NCBI GenBank assembly: GCA_946902985.2
Contig: OX336389.2
Coordinates: forward strand, 149,099,099 to 149,163,098
Direction of reading: 5' to 3'
DNA length: 64,000 bases
DNA from: Meconema thalassinum
Lineage: Eukaryota; Arthropoda; Insecta; Orthoptera; Tettigoniidae
A program made the translations under genes and the position numbers. Positions 45,388-56,887 of this stretch are shown here, one piece after another. The notes beneath the pieces were generated by a model that was given only the letters and a program-made list of their open reading frames with translations, ran no database searches and had not been told where the DNA came from. Position 1 is the first letter of the stretch, and every line of letters begins with the position of its first letter.

Positions 45388-46558
45388 CTACTGTCGACCA
45401 AAATATTATGTGTACTCGAGTTTGAAGGTTGTTTGTGATGTAACCAAGAGGCCTACATAAAATCCAATAACATCATTATTTTCGTCGTTCTATTTTACGT
45501 TAGTTCATGTAGGTTTGGAATTTTTAATTAATATTTTAATATTTTTTATCGCAGTTGGAACACATAAAGTGCCCGTATTTAAGCGTGTTTCAACCATGCG
45601 TCACATTTAAGAATTATTATCTCAGAAACACGTCATCAGATCGAATCCAAGTTTTAACACAATATACATTGGAATTTTTTATAACTGGCATATTAATTTC
45701 AAAATTTTGAGTGTTTAAGAAACAAAGTTGTTATCATTTTTGTAAGGTACCTTTTTCTCGGCTCGGGCTGGTTGGAAAATGTAGTTCTTGGTCGCGTTGT
45801 CTTCCTCATACAACAAAAGGTTATGCTGTATGATTTTGAAATACGTAAATTAATTCACTTAATTTATATCGGTTTGTATTTGTATGGGATAATAAGACAT
45901 CGTTTAGCAGCTATCCGATACAGAGAACGCTGTGCAGCGTTACCGAGTTGGAGCCCACCACGCGTCATGGCTCGCCTCGCTCGGCAGATGTGGGCACCAA
46001 CTCGGCAACGCTGTACAGCGTTCTCTGTATCGGATAGCTGCTAAACGATGTCTTATTTTCCCATACAAATACAAACCGATGTAAAATAAGTGAATTAATT
46101 TACGTATTTCACAGTCATACCGCATAACATTTTGATGTATGAGGATTAAAACGAGACCAAGAACTACATTTTCCAACCAGCCCGAGCCGAGAAAAAGTTA
46201 CCTTACAAAAATGATAACAACTTTGTTTCTTGGACACACAAAATTTTGAAATTAATAAACCAGTTAAACAACATTCTAATGTATAGTGTGTTGAAATTTG
46301 GATTCGATCTGATGACGGGTTTGTGAGATAGTAATTCTTAAATGTGACGCATGGTTGACACACGCTTAAAAACGGGCACTTTTTGTGTTTCAACTGCGAT
46401 AAAAATATTAAAATATAAAATAAAATTCCAAACTAAAGTGAACTAACGTAGAATAGAACGACAGAAATGATGATGTTATTGGATTTTATGTAGACCTATT
46501 GGTTACTTCACAAACAACCTTCAAACTCGAGTGCACATAATATTTTGGTCGGCAGTAG
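45388..46558. repeat. 1.17-kb palindrome (foldback-like element)
   Basis: The left arm 45388-45958 and right arm 45990-46558 are inverted copies, separated by only about 31 bp (45959-45989). Arms begin CTACTGTCGACC and end GGTCGGCAGTAG. Divergence between arms is low but visible. No convincing target duplication or coding sequence is found; mirror ORFs at 45772-46044 and 45940-46176 are reflections of the same palindrome. It could be a long-TIR MITE or a foldback element. Confidence 0.8.
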
Positions 46559-47470
46559 TCATTCATTATCATATTCTGTATTTTCATGATGGCCGCCACG
46601 CGTTGTATGTTATAACCTAGGCTAATTTCAGCAAGGTCCCATAAACGTTACTTCTTTGCTGCTTAGTTTCGTTCTAATTGCCCAAATACGTTGTAATTTT
46701 ACACCCAACCTCCAACGTAAAAATGTTATGTCGCTGTTGTTTTGTTTAGGCTTTCAGTACACCACAGGTTTTAACCTTATGACTTATCTTCGTTATTGTA
46801 GTTCAAACGTATAAAGAGCTGTCTATTTTTAAACAATGCAATTTCAGGATGGCGACTACGTGCTATATTCACTGTGATAATTTCATCACTAACGCAACTG
46901 ACGCATCTAATATACTCGTATTACTCGTCTTCAACAAGTTTCACGTTAATTGTGCAATAACATCTTCAGTTATCTTTTCTTTAATGTAAGTCAGTTGTCT
47001 TATAAGATACTCACCTATTGGTAAGAGTTGTGTTAATTGCCCAATTTCATTCAGAGTTGTCGATTATATTGTTCTAATAGTTCACGCAGCCACCATCTTG
47101 AAAGTATGGAGAGTCCATTCATTAGCTTTCGTGATACATGGCTACACATACGGTCATACCTTGTCACTAATTATCTCTCCTGTGGGTCTTAAGTATGGTG
47201 TTGATAATTATATACTTTATTGTTTATACTATCAAGATATTCGTGATCATAAAGTCTTCACGTTGGATACAGAGGGTCCCTATATAAGTGTATCGGAATG
47301 AGAAGCACTGTTAATGATTCTATGGATCATAAGTCATGTATTATAAAACTTGGCTGATTCGTGCAACCATCATCATGAAAACATTTCGACCGATAAGCTA
47401 GTAGTTTGGGAGCGAAGCTCTTCCCACACTGAAGTTTGTTTCCCAAAATTTAGTTGAGTTGCTTGATCGT
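46559..47470. other. Intergenic, no gene seen
   Basis: AT-rich DNA with no domain-bearing ORF. A 67-codon open frame at 47098-47301 has no recognisable features. Diverged copies of a GATGGCGnCTACG segment occur near 46588, 46850 and, inverted, 47090. Confidence 0.3.
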
Positions 47471-48050
47471 AATTTATTTATTTATTTATTGCCACAACAG
47501 GGCATTGCCCCAATTACAGTAGCAAACAATTAAACAATTGTTTACACACAGATAATACATGAAAATACATTAAGATACAAGATAGAAAAATACATTAGAA
47601 TACAAAATAAAAATTGAAAATTAAAAATTGAAGATTAAAAATTAAAACTTAAATTAAAAAAAAAGAAATTGTTAACAAGGAATATACACAAGTTCAAGTC
47701 ACAATAACAGTAAATAAAGCATGATTTTTAATATTTGGTCACATAATGTAAAACTAGATACATATCTTAAGGTACTAATACAATAGCAATGGAAGATGGT
47801 AAGAAAGTGAAACCTAAATTTAATATCTACGTTATAATGAATCATTTGACATCTAAAACTACGTGTAATTGCCTTCTATAATTTAGCAAGGACATTCCAA
47901 AATCTAAATTGTTGTCAGCTGAGAGCCTGTTGTAAGTACAGCACATATTCAATATCGGTGAATTTTTATGGAAATTTGTATTAGATTTTTTATCTATTAA
48001 GAGTTCTCGTTTTCGGAGACATTTCTTTCTCACATTGAAATGTATTTGCT

Positions 48051-49616
48051 CTAAAGTTTCACTCGTGTCTGAGATACCATTGATAATTTTATATAAATAT
48101 ATTTGCTGAGCAATAAGCCTGGTGTTGAAAGTTTAGTCATTTGGAATTCTGACAACAAGTTAGAGTAAGGAATTCTACAACGGATGGCTGATACAGAGTA
48201 CTTCTTGTAATATAGGAAGCGTAACAGTTTCTTTTGCAGCCTTTCTATGTTTTTTATATGTGACTCGTACATTGGAGACCAGACTACCGCATTAAACTCC
48301 AGTTTCCTTCTCACATATGCATTGAAGAGCGTAATGATTGTCTTTGCATTCGTCAACTCCTTGGAATTTCTAAAAATAAAGCCCAGACTTCTAAGTGCAT
48401 CATTCACTACCTTATCAATATGATATTTGAAACTCAAATCATGATTTATATACAACCCTAGATCCTTGACTGTATTCAGTCTAGTTAAAAGATTTCCATC
48501 CATTCTGTAGCTAGATTCCAAGCATTGCATTTTCCGACTGAAGATGATGAAATTACATGTTTTTATATTAAACAATAAGTCATTGTCTAGGCTCCATTTG
48601 TGAATGTTATCTATATCATTTTGCAATTTCTGGACATCCTGCTCATTTTTAATAACTCTGTACACTTTTAGATCATCAGCATATAGGATATATTTTGATT
48701 CTTTAATAGAAATGGGAAGATCATTTATAAAAATCACAAAAAATAACGGACCCAAATTTGAGCCTTGCGGCACGCCAGACTTAGCAATGTAGGTCTAGGA
48801 ATTAGCTTCACTATAGGACACATACTGTTTTCTGTTTGATAAGTAAGATGCCACTAATTCTAACATTTGATTCGAGAATCCTAAGGCTGATAATTTCCGT
48901 AATAATATACCATGATTAATATTGTCAAAGGCTTTTGAAAAATCGGTGTAGATGGCATCAACTTGATATCGAGAATCTAATGCATTCGAGACAAACTGTA
49001 CAAAGTTACACAGATTTGTAGTTGTAGATCGGTTTGGAACGAAGCCATGTTGAAAATTACTTATATATGGCTTTACATGATTGAGAATTCTATAATAAAT
49101 AATTTGTTCGAAAACCTTGGCAGGTACAGAGATGATCGTTATTTGTCTGTAATTCTCAATTTGAGAGGAGTCACCGGATTTGAAGATGGGACATGCTCTG
49201 GATAATTTCCATATTGCTGGAAATGTGCTATGTCTTAGAATGAGATTGAACAAGAGAAACAGTGGATATTTTATGACGTCAACACAGGCCTTTATAATAT
49301 ATTGAGGTATATTATCCGGACCACTGCACTTTTTATGCTTCAATTTCTTGATGGCAGTTTCAACTTCTTTTATGGTTATGGCTTTTATGAATAATGAATG
49401 AGAGGTGATAGTTGGGATCATTGTTGTATGTTCATCGAGTGCATAAGATGTTGTTTTACCTTCATATACTGCTTTAAAAAAATCTGCAAATCCATCTGAA
49501 ATTTCCTTATTCGTTTTTAACAAGTTTTGGCCAAGTTTCATCTGTTGATAATTCGCCCTAGTTTTTACCTTTCTATTTTTAATATAATTCCAGAATTGTT
49601 TGGGATCTTCCTGCAT
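48051..49616 (-). pseudogene. LINE reverse transcriptase (Jockey/CR1 type)
   Basis: The frame 49616-48795 contains the RT fingers and palm start (CSGPDNIP, YTDFSKAFDNINH). An in-frame TAG at 48795-48797 interrupts it. It resumes in the same frame to 48051 with MPQGSNLGPLFF, INDLPISI and the catalytic LYADDLK (about 48680). The endonuclease is in another frame upstream, so at least one frameshift separates them near 49625. The C-terminal part lacks a further domain. Confidence 0.85.
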
Positions 49617-49633
49617 TAAATTTTCAGAGTCAT

Positions 49634-50692
49634 TTATATATATTTATATTCAGTGTCAATCAAAGCCTTGGTTATCTTTCTTAATCTGATAAAATTTTCC
49701 TTGTGGAATGAAGATGATTTCATTTTCTTTCTATGATATTCCTTCAATTTCAAATTTTTGATAATATCTAAATTAAACCAACTAGGGTATGAACGTTTTC
49801 TATGCGTTTTTATGAAAGGTACAGTGTCATTAAATACTGCATAAATTTTGTCATAGAAATACTCAACTGCCCTATCAATGTCATGAAATGTATCAAGATA
49901 TTCCCAGTTAGTTTCATTCAATAACCTATACATTTTATTAAAATCTGCTCGTTTAAAATTATAAATCATAGTAGAAGTGGCCTTACTAGAACCAATGCGT
50001 ACATTAGTTAGACTTAGCTCAATAGACAATGCGGGATGGTGGTTATCCTCTCCTACTAAGGGGATGCATCCCCTACTGATCGACACGATCTTGGGTAAGT
50101 TAGTGAGAACCAAGTCTAGAGTTCTGGAATGTATGTTCTGGATATCATTTAGAGAAAGTAGGTTATGCAGTGACATAAAATTGAATAAGGCTCTTTCTTG
50201 GGAATCACCATTCAGAAGATCTTGATTAGCACCCCTCACTGTGGGAATATTAAAGTCACCTGCGATTATAATATTGCTACCAATAACATTGTAATGTTCC
50301 CCTATATTAATATAAAATTTATTATAAGTATCAAGACAAGAATTTGGTGGAAAATAAACATTAAAAATATAATAAGCCTTATTATTCATCAGCACTCTAA
50401 TACCTAACGCTTCATAATTTCCATGCTCAGAGTAAATTTCATTATAATTTATGTCATGTCTCACTGCAATTAAAACTCCACCGCCTCTTTTCCCTACTCT
50501 GTCTTGCCTAATGACATTGTAGTAGTCGTCAAACAGCTCAGCGTTGTATACTGATTCCGAAAGCCAAGTCTCTGTCACGAGCACGACATCATGCCTATTA
50601 CTCAATATGCTCGTATAGAAATTATGTGTTTTTGTGTTCAATCCCCTAACATTTTGGTAATAAATTGAAAGAAACTGATTAGAATTATTCAT
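49634..50692 (-). CDS. LINE endonuclease domain (ORF2 N-terminus)
   Basis: The 352-codon frame is the AP-like endonuclease: YYQNVRGL at the start, VTETWLS, RGGGVLIAV, GDFNIP and a terminal DNHHPALS block. Conserved Asn, Glu, Asp and His positions are present. Its ATG lies two bases after the ORF1 stop (TAAAAATG), suggesting reinitiation or coupling. It ends at a stop before the RT part, so the full ORF2 is no longer continuous. Confidence 0.8.
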   Translation of the reverse strand: MNNSNQFLSIYYQNVRGLNTKTHNFYTSILSNRHDVVLVTETWLSESVYNAELFDDYYNVIRQDRVGKRGGGVLIAVRHDINYNEIYSEHGNYEALGIRVLMNNKAYYIFNVYFPPNSCLDTYNKFYINIGEHYNVIGSNIIIAGDFNIPTVRGANQDLLNGDSQERALFNFMSLHNLLSLNDIQNIHSRTLDLVLTNLPKIVSISRGCIPLVGEDNHHPALSIELSLTNVRIGSSKATSTMIYNFKRADFNKMYRLLNETNWEYLDTFHDIDRAVEYFYDKIYAVFNDTVPFIKTHRKRSYPSWFNLDIIKNLKLKEYHRKKMKSSSFHKENFIRLRKITKALIDTEYKYI

Positions 50693-50694
50693 TT

Positions 50695-51681
50695 TTACAT
50701 TAGGCCTAAGTTGTTCACGTCTTCAATGCATTTCAGTTCATGTACAAATCTATCTCCTTCTCTTTTCCTCAGTTTAATGGCACCAGAGTTATCTATCCAC
50801 AGGAACGCATAGCCTCTTTCACGTTTGACTTTTCTAGCTAGGCTAAACACCTGCCTTCTGAGTGGTGTCAAACTCTGGTTAACATAAATGGGGTTGTTAA
50901 CAGTATAACCTAGATGTGTTGTATTTAGGTTCCGTTTTACTTTCCTTTTCTGGATGAATGTTTCCTTATTTGCTCGCCTGACGAATTTCACAACTACGCC
51001 CGCCGGGGTGTTTTGTTGATTTTGTGGGGATTTCTTCAAGCGGTGGCAGATATCAATCTTGTCAGCATCAATTGCGACATCTAGTGCTTGTCCAACTCTC
51101 CTAACTAGTTCGTAGGTATCCTCGTTAGGTGTCTCTGGGAGTCCAAAAATCTCGACCGTATTTCTTCTTCCGTACTGATTGAGATCTTCGACTTCCCGCT
51201 GCGTGTCTTTCAGTTGCCTTCTCAGTGCTGACGTTTCTTCCTTCAAAGCGTCCATTTGGTTCATACAAGCCCTGATTTCCTCACTCTGATCCTTAATCAG
51301 TCTACTATTTTCATCCAATTTTTCATGGGTCAGGTCTAAAGATTTACCCATGTCCTTTTCGGTCTGGTAATTTCTTTCCTTCATGTTGGCAATATCTCCT
51401 TTCATTTCCACAATGTCAGATTTGATGCTCATTATCAGTTCATACAGTTCCCGCATGGACGGCAGTGCTCTTTTACCTGTTAGTTGCCGCTCCACACCGT
51501 CAGGTGTCAGCACCACACAGTCACCACATCGCCAGTCACGCACATTGACTTTCGAATGTTTAACATCACTTTCATTTAATTTCACACACTTCACATGAAA
51601 CCAAAACTGACATTCACTACATTGGATTTTTGATGCATCCTGCTTCGTAACTGGTTTATTGCATGCCTTGCAAACACCCAT
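50695..51681 (-). CDS. LINE ORF1 with PHD-like zinc finger, coiled coil and RNA-binding region
   Basis: I chose the ATG at 51681 (MGVCKAC), 328 codons; the frame is open 17 codons further upstream. Residues 4-55 form a PHD-like finger (CxxC...CxxC...HxxC...CxxC). Residues about 75-190 form a heptad-rich coiled coil. Residues about 190-310 have a VEIFGLPE start and basic segments like the ORF1 nucleic-acid-binding region of LINEs. PHD-bearing ORF1 proteins are known in CR1/Jockey relatives. It coats element RNA and helps target it. Confidence 0.75.
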   Translation of the reverse strand: MGVCKACNKPVTKQDASKIQCSECQFWFHVKCVKLNESDVKHSKVNVRDWRCGDCVVLTPDGVERQLTGKRALPSMRELYELIMSIKSDIVEMKGDIANMKERNYQTEKDMGKSLDLTHEKLDENSRLIKDQSEEIRACMNQMDALKEETSALRRQLKDTQREVEDLNQYGRRNTVEIFGLPETPNEDTYELVRRVGQALDVAIDADKIDICHRLKKSPQNQQNTPAGVVVKFVRRANKETFIQKRKVKRNLNTTHLGYTVNNPIYVNQSLTPLRRQVFSLARKVKRERGYAFLWIDNSGAIKLRKREGDRFVHELKCIEDVNNLGLM

Positions 51682-51900
51682 TATTGCGAATATCGAGAGG
51701 TGAAGGTCAGAGAGTATGATGCACTCCTTCAAGTTCTTAAGTTGGCAATACTACAATAAGCCCAAACAGTTCTTTATTTTCTGCAATCTAATCTCATATA
51801 AAAACGTTCAGTTTCTTTTACCAGTTCAATTTAACAACAAAACAATATTGAACTTGAAATTGCTATTACTTACTGCGCACGTCGATCGAGTCTGTATTCA

Positions 51901-52505
51901 TTCAACGTATTATTTCTCTTTAATAGCATAATTTTCAAGGAGCACACCTACACACGACCTCACTGACCCGCCATCATTCGTTTTGAGTTTTGATATTGGG
52001 GTTTCAGCCATTTTTTTACAAAATGGCGGTGATAAATATTGGACACTAAGGTGCCTTGAACTATATAACCTTGATCTAGACAGTGCTGCCTGAACTACAA
52101 GATACAAATGAAAATCACGAAGATGACCAACCCGAGGAAAGATACGCACAAACAATAAAATATGACATAGAGGAAAATTAACTCGACCACGGTGACGCAC
52201 TACTTCTGGAGAATGTGGGTATGAATCCCACATTGGCCATCCTAAAAATTGTTTTCGAGGTTTCCCATTTCCACTCCCAGGCATATAAACAGCCCACTTT
52301 CTCCTAAACGCATAGATATAGTTATACCTCTTGTCCTTATCAAGGAGAATGTCGGTTGTAGTAGCTTGAATGTTGTTATAAGGGGTGGATCAGTGAGGTT
52401 ATCAGCTCTTGTATTATAAGTCATAATATTTTACTTATTTCCAATTATTACGGTACTTCCTTGTTGTTGTTATTGTTCCATTTGAGAGGATTGGACATCG
52501 CGGTC
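51901..52505. other. Flank between LINE and element B, with SINE-like fragment
   Basis: No gene. At about 52170-52290 a tRNA-derived SINE fragment is suggested by a B-box-like GGGTATGAATCCCA and a GGTTTCCCATTTCCACTCCC body. Sequences at 52080-52110 and 52290-52330 resemble parts of the left flank of element A (about 405-430 and 500-540). Confidence 0.4.
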
Positions 52506-53430
52506 AGTAGGGGGATGGTGGCGCTTCTGCTTCACCCATTTTATTTGTACCAGACTGTACAAGTTAAAATAATTAATATCTCTCAAACGCATGGTCGGAT
52601 GTTGACAAATGAGGTGTCATTGGACTCGAGCTGACGTCCTCTTTCCTATGGACTACAGGTTATATTTTTCAAAAAAAATTTGAAATTTTTCGTTTTCGAA
52701 AATAGGTAATAGTTTGAAAACCAAACATGATAGAACGTTGTGCCATGGCTCAAACGAATGGTCTTTTTGACCTTTATTTTTTATAATAAAACTTTTTTAT
52801 TTTTTATGTTTTTTTTAAACACTCGAATTTTGAAAATCCTATATTTCGGAAACTAGGAACTCTACAAAAAAAATTGTTTGACGTAAATCGATGGTCCCTA
52901 CCCCCTCTACCCCCAAAATAAATTTCAAGTCTCTAGGACAAAAACCTGACAGTAGTGGGGTAGTGAGAGCGCTGCTTCCAAAAGCCCCTGCGACCTTGGA
53001 ATGGAAGGAGTCATGCTAGGAAGGCGTGCTTGGATTCATTTTTTCGTCTCGTTGCGCTCTTTACGGAAATGTAGGTGTCGAAAAGGTGAAAATCTGGAAA
53101 CATGGTTTTTTGGGGGAAAAAACGTGATTTTAAACTTTTTGTATATCTCGCGAACCAATCATGCTCGAGGCGTGTACGACGGGTCCAAGGACTCGAGGTG
53201 ACGTCCTCTTTGCTATGGACCACTCGTTGTAATTTTTAAAAAAATTTGGAAACTCGATTTTGGGGTAAACACGTGTTTTTTGTGATTTTTGCCGATATCT
53301 CACGAACCAATAACGCTAAAGACGTGTACGAGGTGTCCTAGGACTCGGGCTAACGCCCCCCTTTCAAATGTGGTAGATATTTTTTCCAAAAAAATAATTC
53401 ACAAAGGGCCTAACGCCATACATGTTGAAG
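52506..53430 (+). repeat. Left subterminal region of element B
   Basis: Diverged relatives of the element A subterminal unit occur at about 52575-52665, 53140-53225 and 53285-53370. They are marked by ATATCTC.CGAACCAAT, GGACTCG and TGACGTCCTC or TAACGCCCCC. They are spaced less regularly than in A. No coding sequence is supported. Confidence 0.6.
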
Positions 53431-54260
53431 AAACTTTTTCTTTTTCTTATCCTGTTTATAATGTTTATGAAGCGTGGTGGTTGAGAGAGACGATACTGCT
53501 GGGTGTGTGTTTCAACGAACCTGTCGCTAACCACAAGGACCATGCTTAATATATCTATCGCTATTTCGGCGGGTCGGTGTATGACCGAGCGAGCGTGCGT
53601 TTTTTCACACATTATACCTTTGACGTGTAAACGGTGATGAGAACTTGGTTCTATGTTGGTCGAAGCGAGTACAGAAAACAAACTTGCAGACGAGCAGGAG
53701 GTGAATGTCATTTGAGCTTATTGGAAGGCGTTGATCTGACTTGACAACAGGTGCAATGGAAAAATGACAATGACGCTTGAAGGTGAAATAATCTGACCAT
53801 TGTGGTGGCAGGGGAGTGCGAAATGCATGTGAACATGTGTGAAACCACATGTAGGCTAAACAAGTTACACCCTGTCTTGCTTTGTACGTAACAAAATGCA
53901 AGTCCATGTGAAATTTGATCTGCCACAGGTGTTCACCTTGGACGTTATCTGTCCCCGTGCATGATAACAGAATGTTCAAAGCGTGGGACAAAATGATTAT
54001 ACATGCAACGTAGCATATATAAAGACATGTCGTTATCATTTCCACTCTCACTTGGGTGGACTACCTTCGAACATACTCCGTTGCGTGAATCACTTGGTCT
54101 TGTTTAACAGTTTTGGTGTTGGTGGAAAATACTTAACCTTGTTGTGGGGTAGGTATTTATATATATATTCACTTATACATTTATTGATTTATATATATAT
54201 TTACAAGCAATTATTTATTGATTAGGTAATTAATGATTTTATTTATTTATTTGTTTGCAG
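53431..54260 (+). promoter_or_regulatory. Presumed promoter and leader, left arm of B
   Basis: Partner of 63353-64000 in the right arm and of 1641-2804 in element A (shared GTTGAGAGAGACGATACTGCT-like block near 53480). A donor-like GGTAGGTAT near 54148 and acceptor TTTGCAG at 54254-54260 bound a putative first intron. Open frames across it are mirrored antisense frames and are not called. Confidence 0.35.
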
Positions 54261-54278
54261 ATAACCGGTATACCTTAC

Positions 54279-55023
54279 ATGTCTGAGAGAGAAGAAACCA
54301 TTGCACTTTTGAGCCCACTAGAAGGAAACAGCAACAAGTCACTGCAAGTAAAGGTGAGATGATTTTTTAAACTAACTTGTTTCATTTCTTTGTTTGATGT
54401 TTTTTTTATGAAATGTATGTATTAACCTGAATTTAGGTATTTATAGCTGTTTATTTTATTTATTTTTAGAAACTTGGAAAGAATAGCCTTACCGCCGTAG
54501 CAGTCGCTGAAAAAAAAACCGAAACGCACTAAAGCGAAACCACTGCCAAAGAGTGAACTGTTTAAACCTCAGGTAAGTCCAACTTAAAAATGCTATTCCA
54601 TTTTACCACTACTGAAAACTCGTAGACAAAAAAAAATTCATTACCTGTACATGACTGGGACAATGATTGCTTTCTTGATTAATGGCTATGTTGTTGTTGT
54701 TGACTGGGAAAAGTACAAGGCCATGTTGGATTTTCTAAAAATAAAAAAATAAATTTAATTTATGGGTGGTTCCCTATGGACTCAACGAATATCCACAGGT
54801 TTGAACATGATAATGTGAACAAAATGACATGACATTCATTTTTGTTTATGTATTGGTTAAAGGGGCGGTGGGGGGGATGTAAATGACTGTAGCTTTATAA
54901 AAAGAAAATAAGTACATGGGTTACTGTTAGTGCCAACATACAGTTTATTTTTAATGGTGTTTTGATATATTAATGCCAATTAACGTTAACGTTTTATTTA
55001 CAAGTATTGATTGATTGATTGAC

Positions 55024-55054
<31 letters not shown>

Positions 55055-55119
55055 GTGATGGGTTCATTTGTTTGTTTTAGGTGTCGTCATGTGCCATTAA
55101 CGTAATGAACAGACAGTGA
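54279..55119 (+). pseudogene. Small three-exon gene, frameshifted (B left arm)
   Basis: Exons 54279-54353, 54470-54572 and 55081-55119 match the element A gene and keep the splice signals. The middle exon is 103 nt instead of 102 and reads into TAA after an A9 run near 54510-54530. The first exon is one codon longer than in A. The copy is therefore broken or encodes a shorter product. Confidence 0.5.
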
Positions 55120-55195
55120 ACAAGCATGCATTATGCTTTAAAGTACTCTGTGCAACGTTAATAACTTACAATAAGAAAAAGTTTTATTATAACAC

Positions 55196-56208
55196 ATGGC
55201 GTTAGTACCAAATACAACAAGTGAGCAAGTTGGTTTACCACGTGCGTTAAATTTAAAATCAGAACATGATCGATGGTTAACATTTGAATCCTGGCCTGTA
55301 GGCTTTTTGTCGACACATGAACTTGCAAAAGCCGTTTTTTTTACTTGAACCGAGAAGATGTGGTGCGCTGTGTGTTTTGTCGTATTGAACTTTCACACTG
55401 GGAAGAAGGGGATGATCCCTTTAGAGACCATTTGCGATGGTCTCCTCACTGTCCTTACATGCTTGGAAAGCAAGTGGGTAACCTACCCGTGCATTCATTT
55501 TACCGAACCACAAGGCCTTAGGCCGCTACTTACGTTGCTGAATTACAAATAAATAATAATAATAATGTATTACCAGCCAACGGTAGTGTCGATATATGTG
55601 GTCCATATGCCATAGACAGTGTTGAATTGGCGCGTGCTTTTGAAAAATTGGGAGTTTGCAAGACTAAAGCACTAGCACACCCAGAGTGTTGAAAAACGTT
55701 TAGAATCTTATAAAAATGTTTGGCCATTAATATTAAAACACCTTACCAAACAGCTAAGTGAAGCTGGAATTTTTTATACTGGTGAAGGGGATAAAACAAT
55801 ATGTTTTTATTGTGGATTTGCTTTAAAGGATTGGCAAATGACTGATGACCCTTTTGTGCAACACGCTCGTTGGTAACCAAACTGTAAATACATGGTGTTG
55901 CTTAAAGGTCAGGAATTTGTGAACACTATTCGTAAAGAAAAAAGTGATTGCAGCACAAGACATAAAAGTGCCTTTAGAGTTAGAACACGTGGTGCAAATA
56001 CATGAGGCTGAAAAAAAAAGACTTGTCTCACGAACAGATACAAAAGTTTGACCAACAATTATGTAAAATTTGTTATCAAGATGAACTCGGTGTTGTATTT
56101 TTGCCTTGTGGACACATGATAGCCTGTGTCAAGTGTGCATTAGAACTCAACACTTGTGCTATATGCAGAAAAGCAGTATCTGCTACAGTTAGGGCATTTC
56201 TTGCATAA
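55196..56208 (+). pseudogene. IAP (BIR-BIR-RING) pseudogene, B left arm
   Basis: Starts at ATG 55196 and ends at TAA 56206-56208. BIR1 is at about 55350-55470, BIR2 at about 55770-55900 and RING at about 56040-56208. The RING is complete (CKIC, PCGH, CVKC, CAIC), followed by the hydrophobic end. Lesions: a T8 homopolymer shift near 55335 in BIR1, a loss near 55687, an in-frame stop within BIR2 (TGGTAACC near 55874) and A-run insertions near 55940 and 56015. It is uninterrupted by transposons. RING-type IAPs restrain caspases; this copy cannot give a full protein. Confidence 0.85.
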
Positions 56209-56319
56209 ATAGTAAAATTTATCAGCCATGCATAGTGCAAAATCTCTAATTGCACAATATTATTAAAGCTGTTTTAGAGTGTAATAGATATGCTTTTCTT
56301 TTGTTTATAGACTACTACA

Positions 56320-56601
56320 ATGAATGTTTTGAATGCTGTGGGTCAAGCATGTGGCTTAGAGACAAAGAAGCTCAGCGAATTGCCAACGCATATTCCATTC
56401 CGCATTATCAAGTTTCGGAAATTGAAAACAGCATATGTTGATCGTGTACTTTGTGTATGTGAAAACTTTGAGACATTTTTGCCTATACGGTTTAATGATA
56501 TGTCGGAAAGTGTTTTTGATGAAGTCAATAATGCTGTGCAACCTGTACACTTAATTTATGAAGGTTTTAAAAACAATAGGTGCATGATTCGTTTTAATTA
56601 A
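56320..56601 (+). CDS. Conserved 93-aa protein (B left arm)
   Basis: Intact ORF, preceded by a splice acceptor (TTTATAG, ten bases before the ATG). It shares element-B-specific residues with the right-arm copy (IIKFRK, LPIRFND, SESVF) that differ from element A (IIKIRK, LPTRFND, TESVF). One private change replaces Gly with Val in TAYVDR. It lies downstream of the IAP and upstream of the convergent FLYWCH gene. Function unknown. Confidence 0.65.
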   Translation: MNVLNAVGQACGLETKKLSELPTHIPFRIIKFRKLKTAYVDRVLCVCENFETFLPIRFNDMSESVFDEVNNAVQPVHLIYEGFKNNRCMIRFN

Positions 56602-56887
56602 ATAAAAAAGTCAAGTAATAATGGAAGATATAAGTCATGACAATGGACTGAAAGAAAAATATGTGTATAGAATAATAATGTCTTAGTGTTTAGTATTGTC
56701 TTAAAAAATATTATCATGAAACCAAAAAAAATGTATATAAAGTTTGTAAATAAATGAAAATAATGGTACAATGTTGATCTATTTTCTACAGAAGTCAGAA
56801 TATTTAACATTGCAGAGTATACATGATTATGACAATAAAAAGCACACTTAATACAAGTCTTTGCCTTTACGATAGTGTGTTATAGTT
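56602..56887. other. Convergent 3' region (B left arm)
   Basis: No gene. AATAAA directly follows the 93-codon stop (about 56601-56606), and a minus-strand region serves the acidic ORF. Mirror of 60686-60972. Confidence 0.5.

Larger units (their letters stand above)
47471..51900 (-). mobile_element. Jockey/CR1-type LINE with PHD-finger ORF1
   Basis: Read on the minus strand it has 5' UTR, ORF1 (to 50695), endonuclease ORF (50692-49634), reverse transcriptase (49616-48051), a 3' UTR with a short AAAATT-rich stretch, and a tail of (AAAT)n at about 47471-47494. The 5' end is not defined; no clear target duplication was found. Motifs (ETWL, SKAFD, PQGSNLGPL, YADD) and ORF1 type fit the Jockey/CR1 assemblage. 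The precise clade is not settled. Confidence 0.75.

Noticed and set aside
47471..51900. Exact 5' end and target duplication of the Jockey/CR1-type LINE
   Set aside because: Weak partial matches between TTGATCGTAA near 47466 and CGATCGAGTC near 51881 were too short to claim as a duplication.
53364..54225. ORFs of 70-148 codons in the leader of B
   Set aside because: They lie on both strands of a promoter-like region and reappear as the mirror image at 63392-63914. Frames are not shared with element A.
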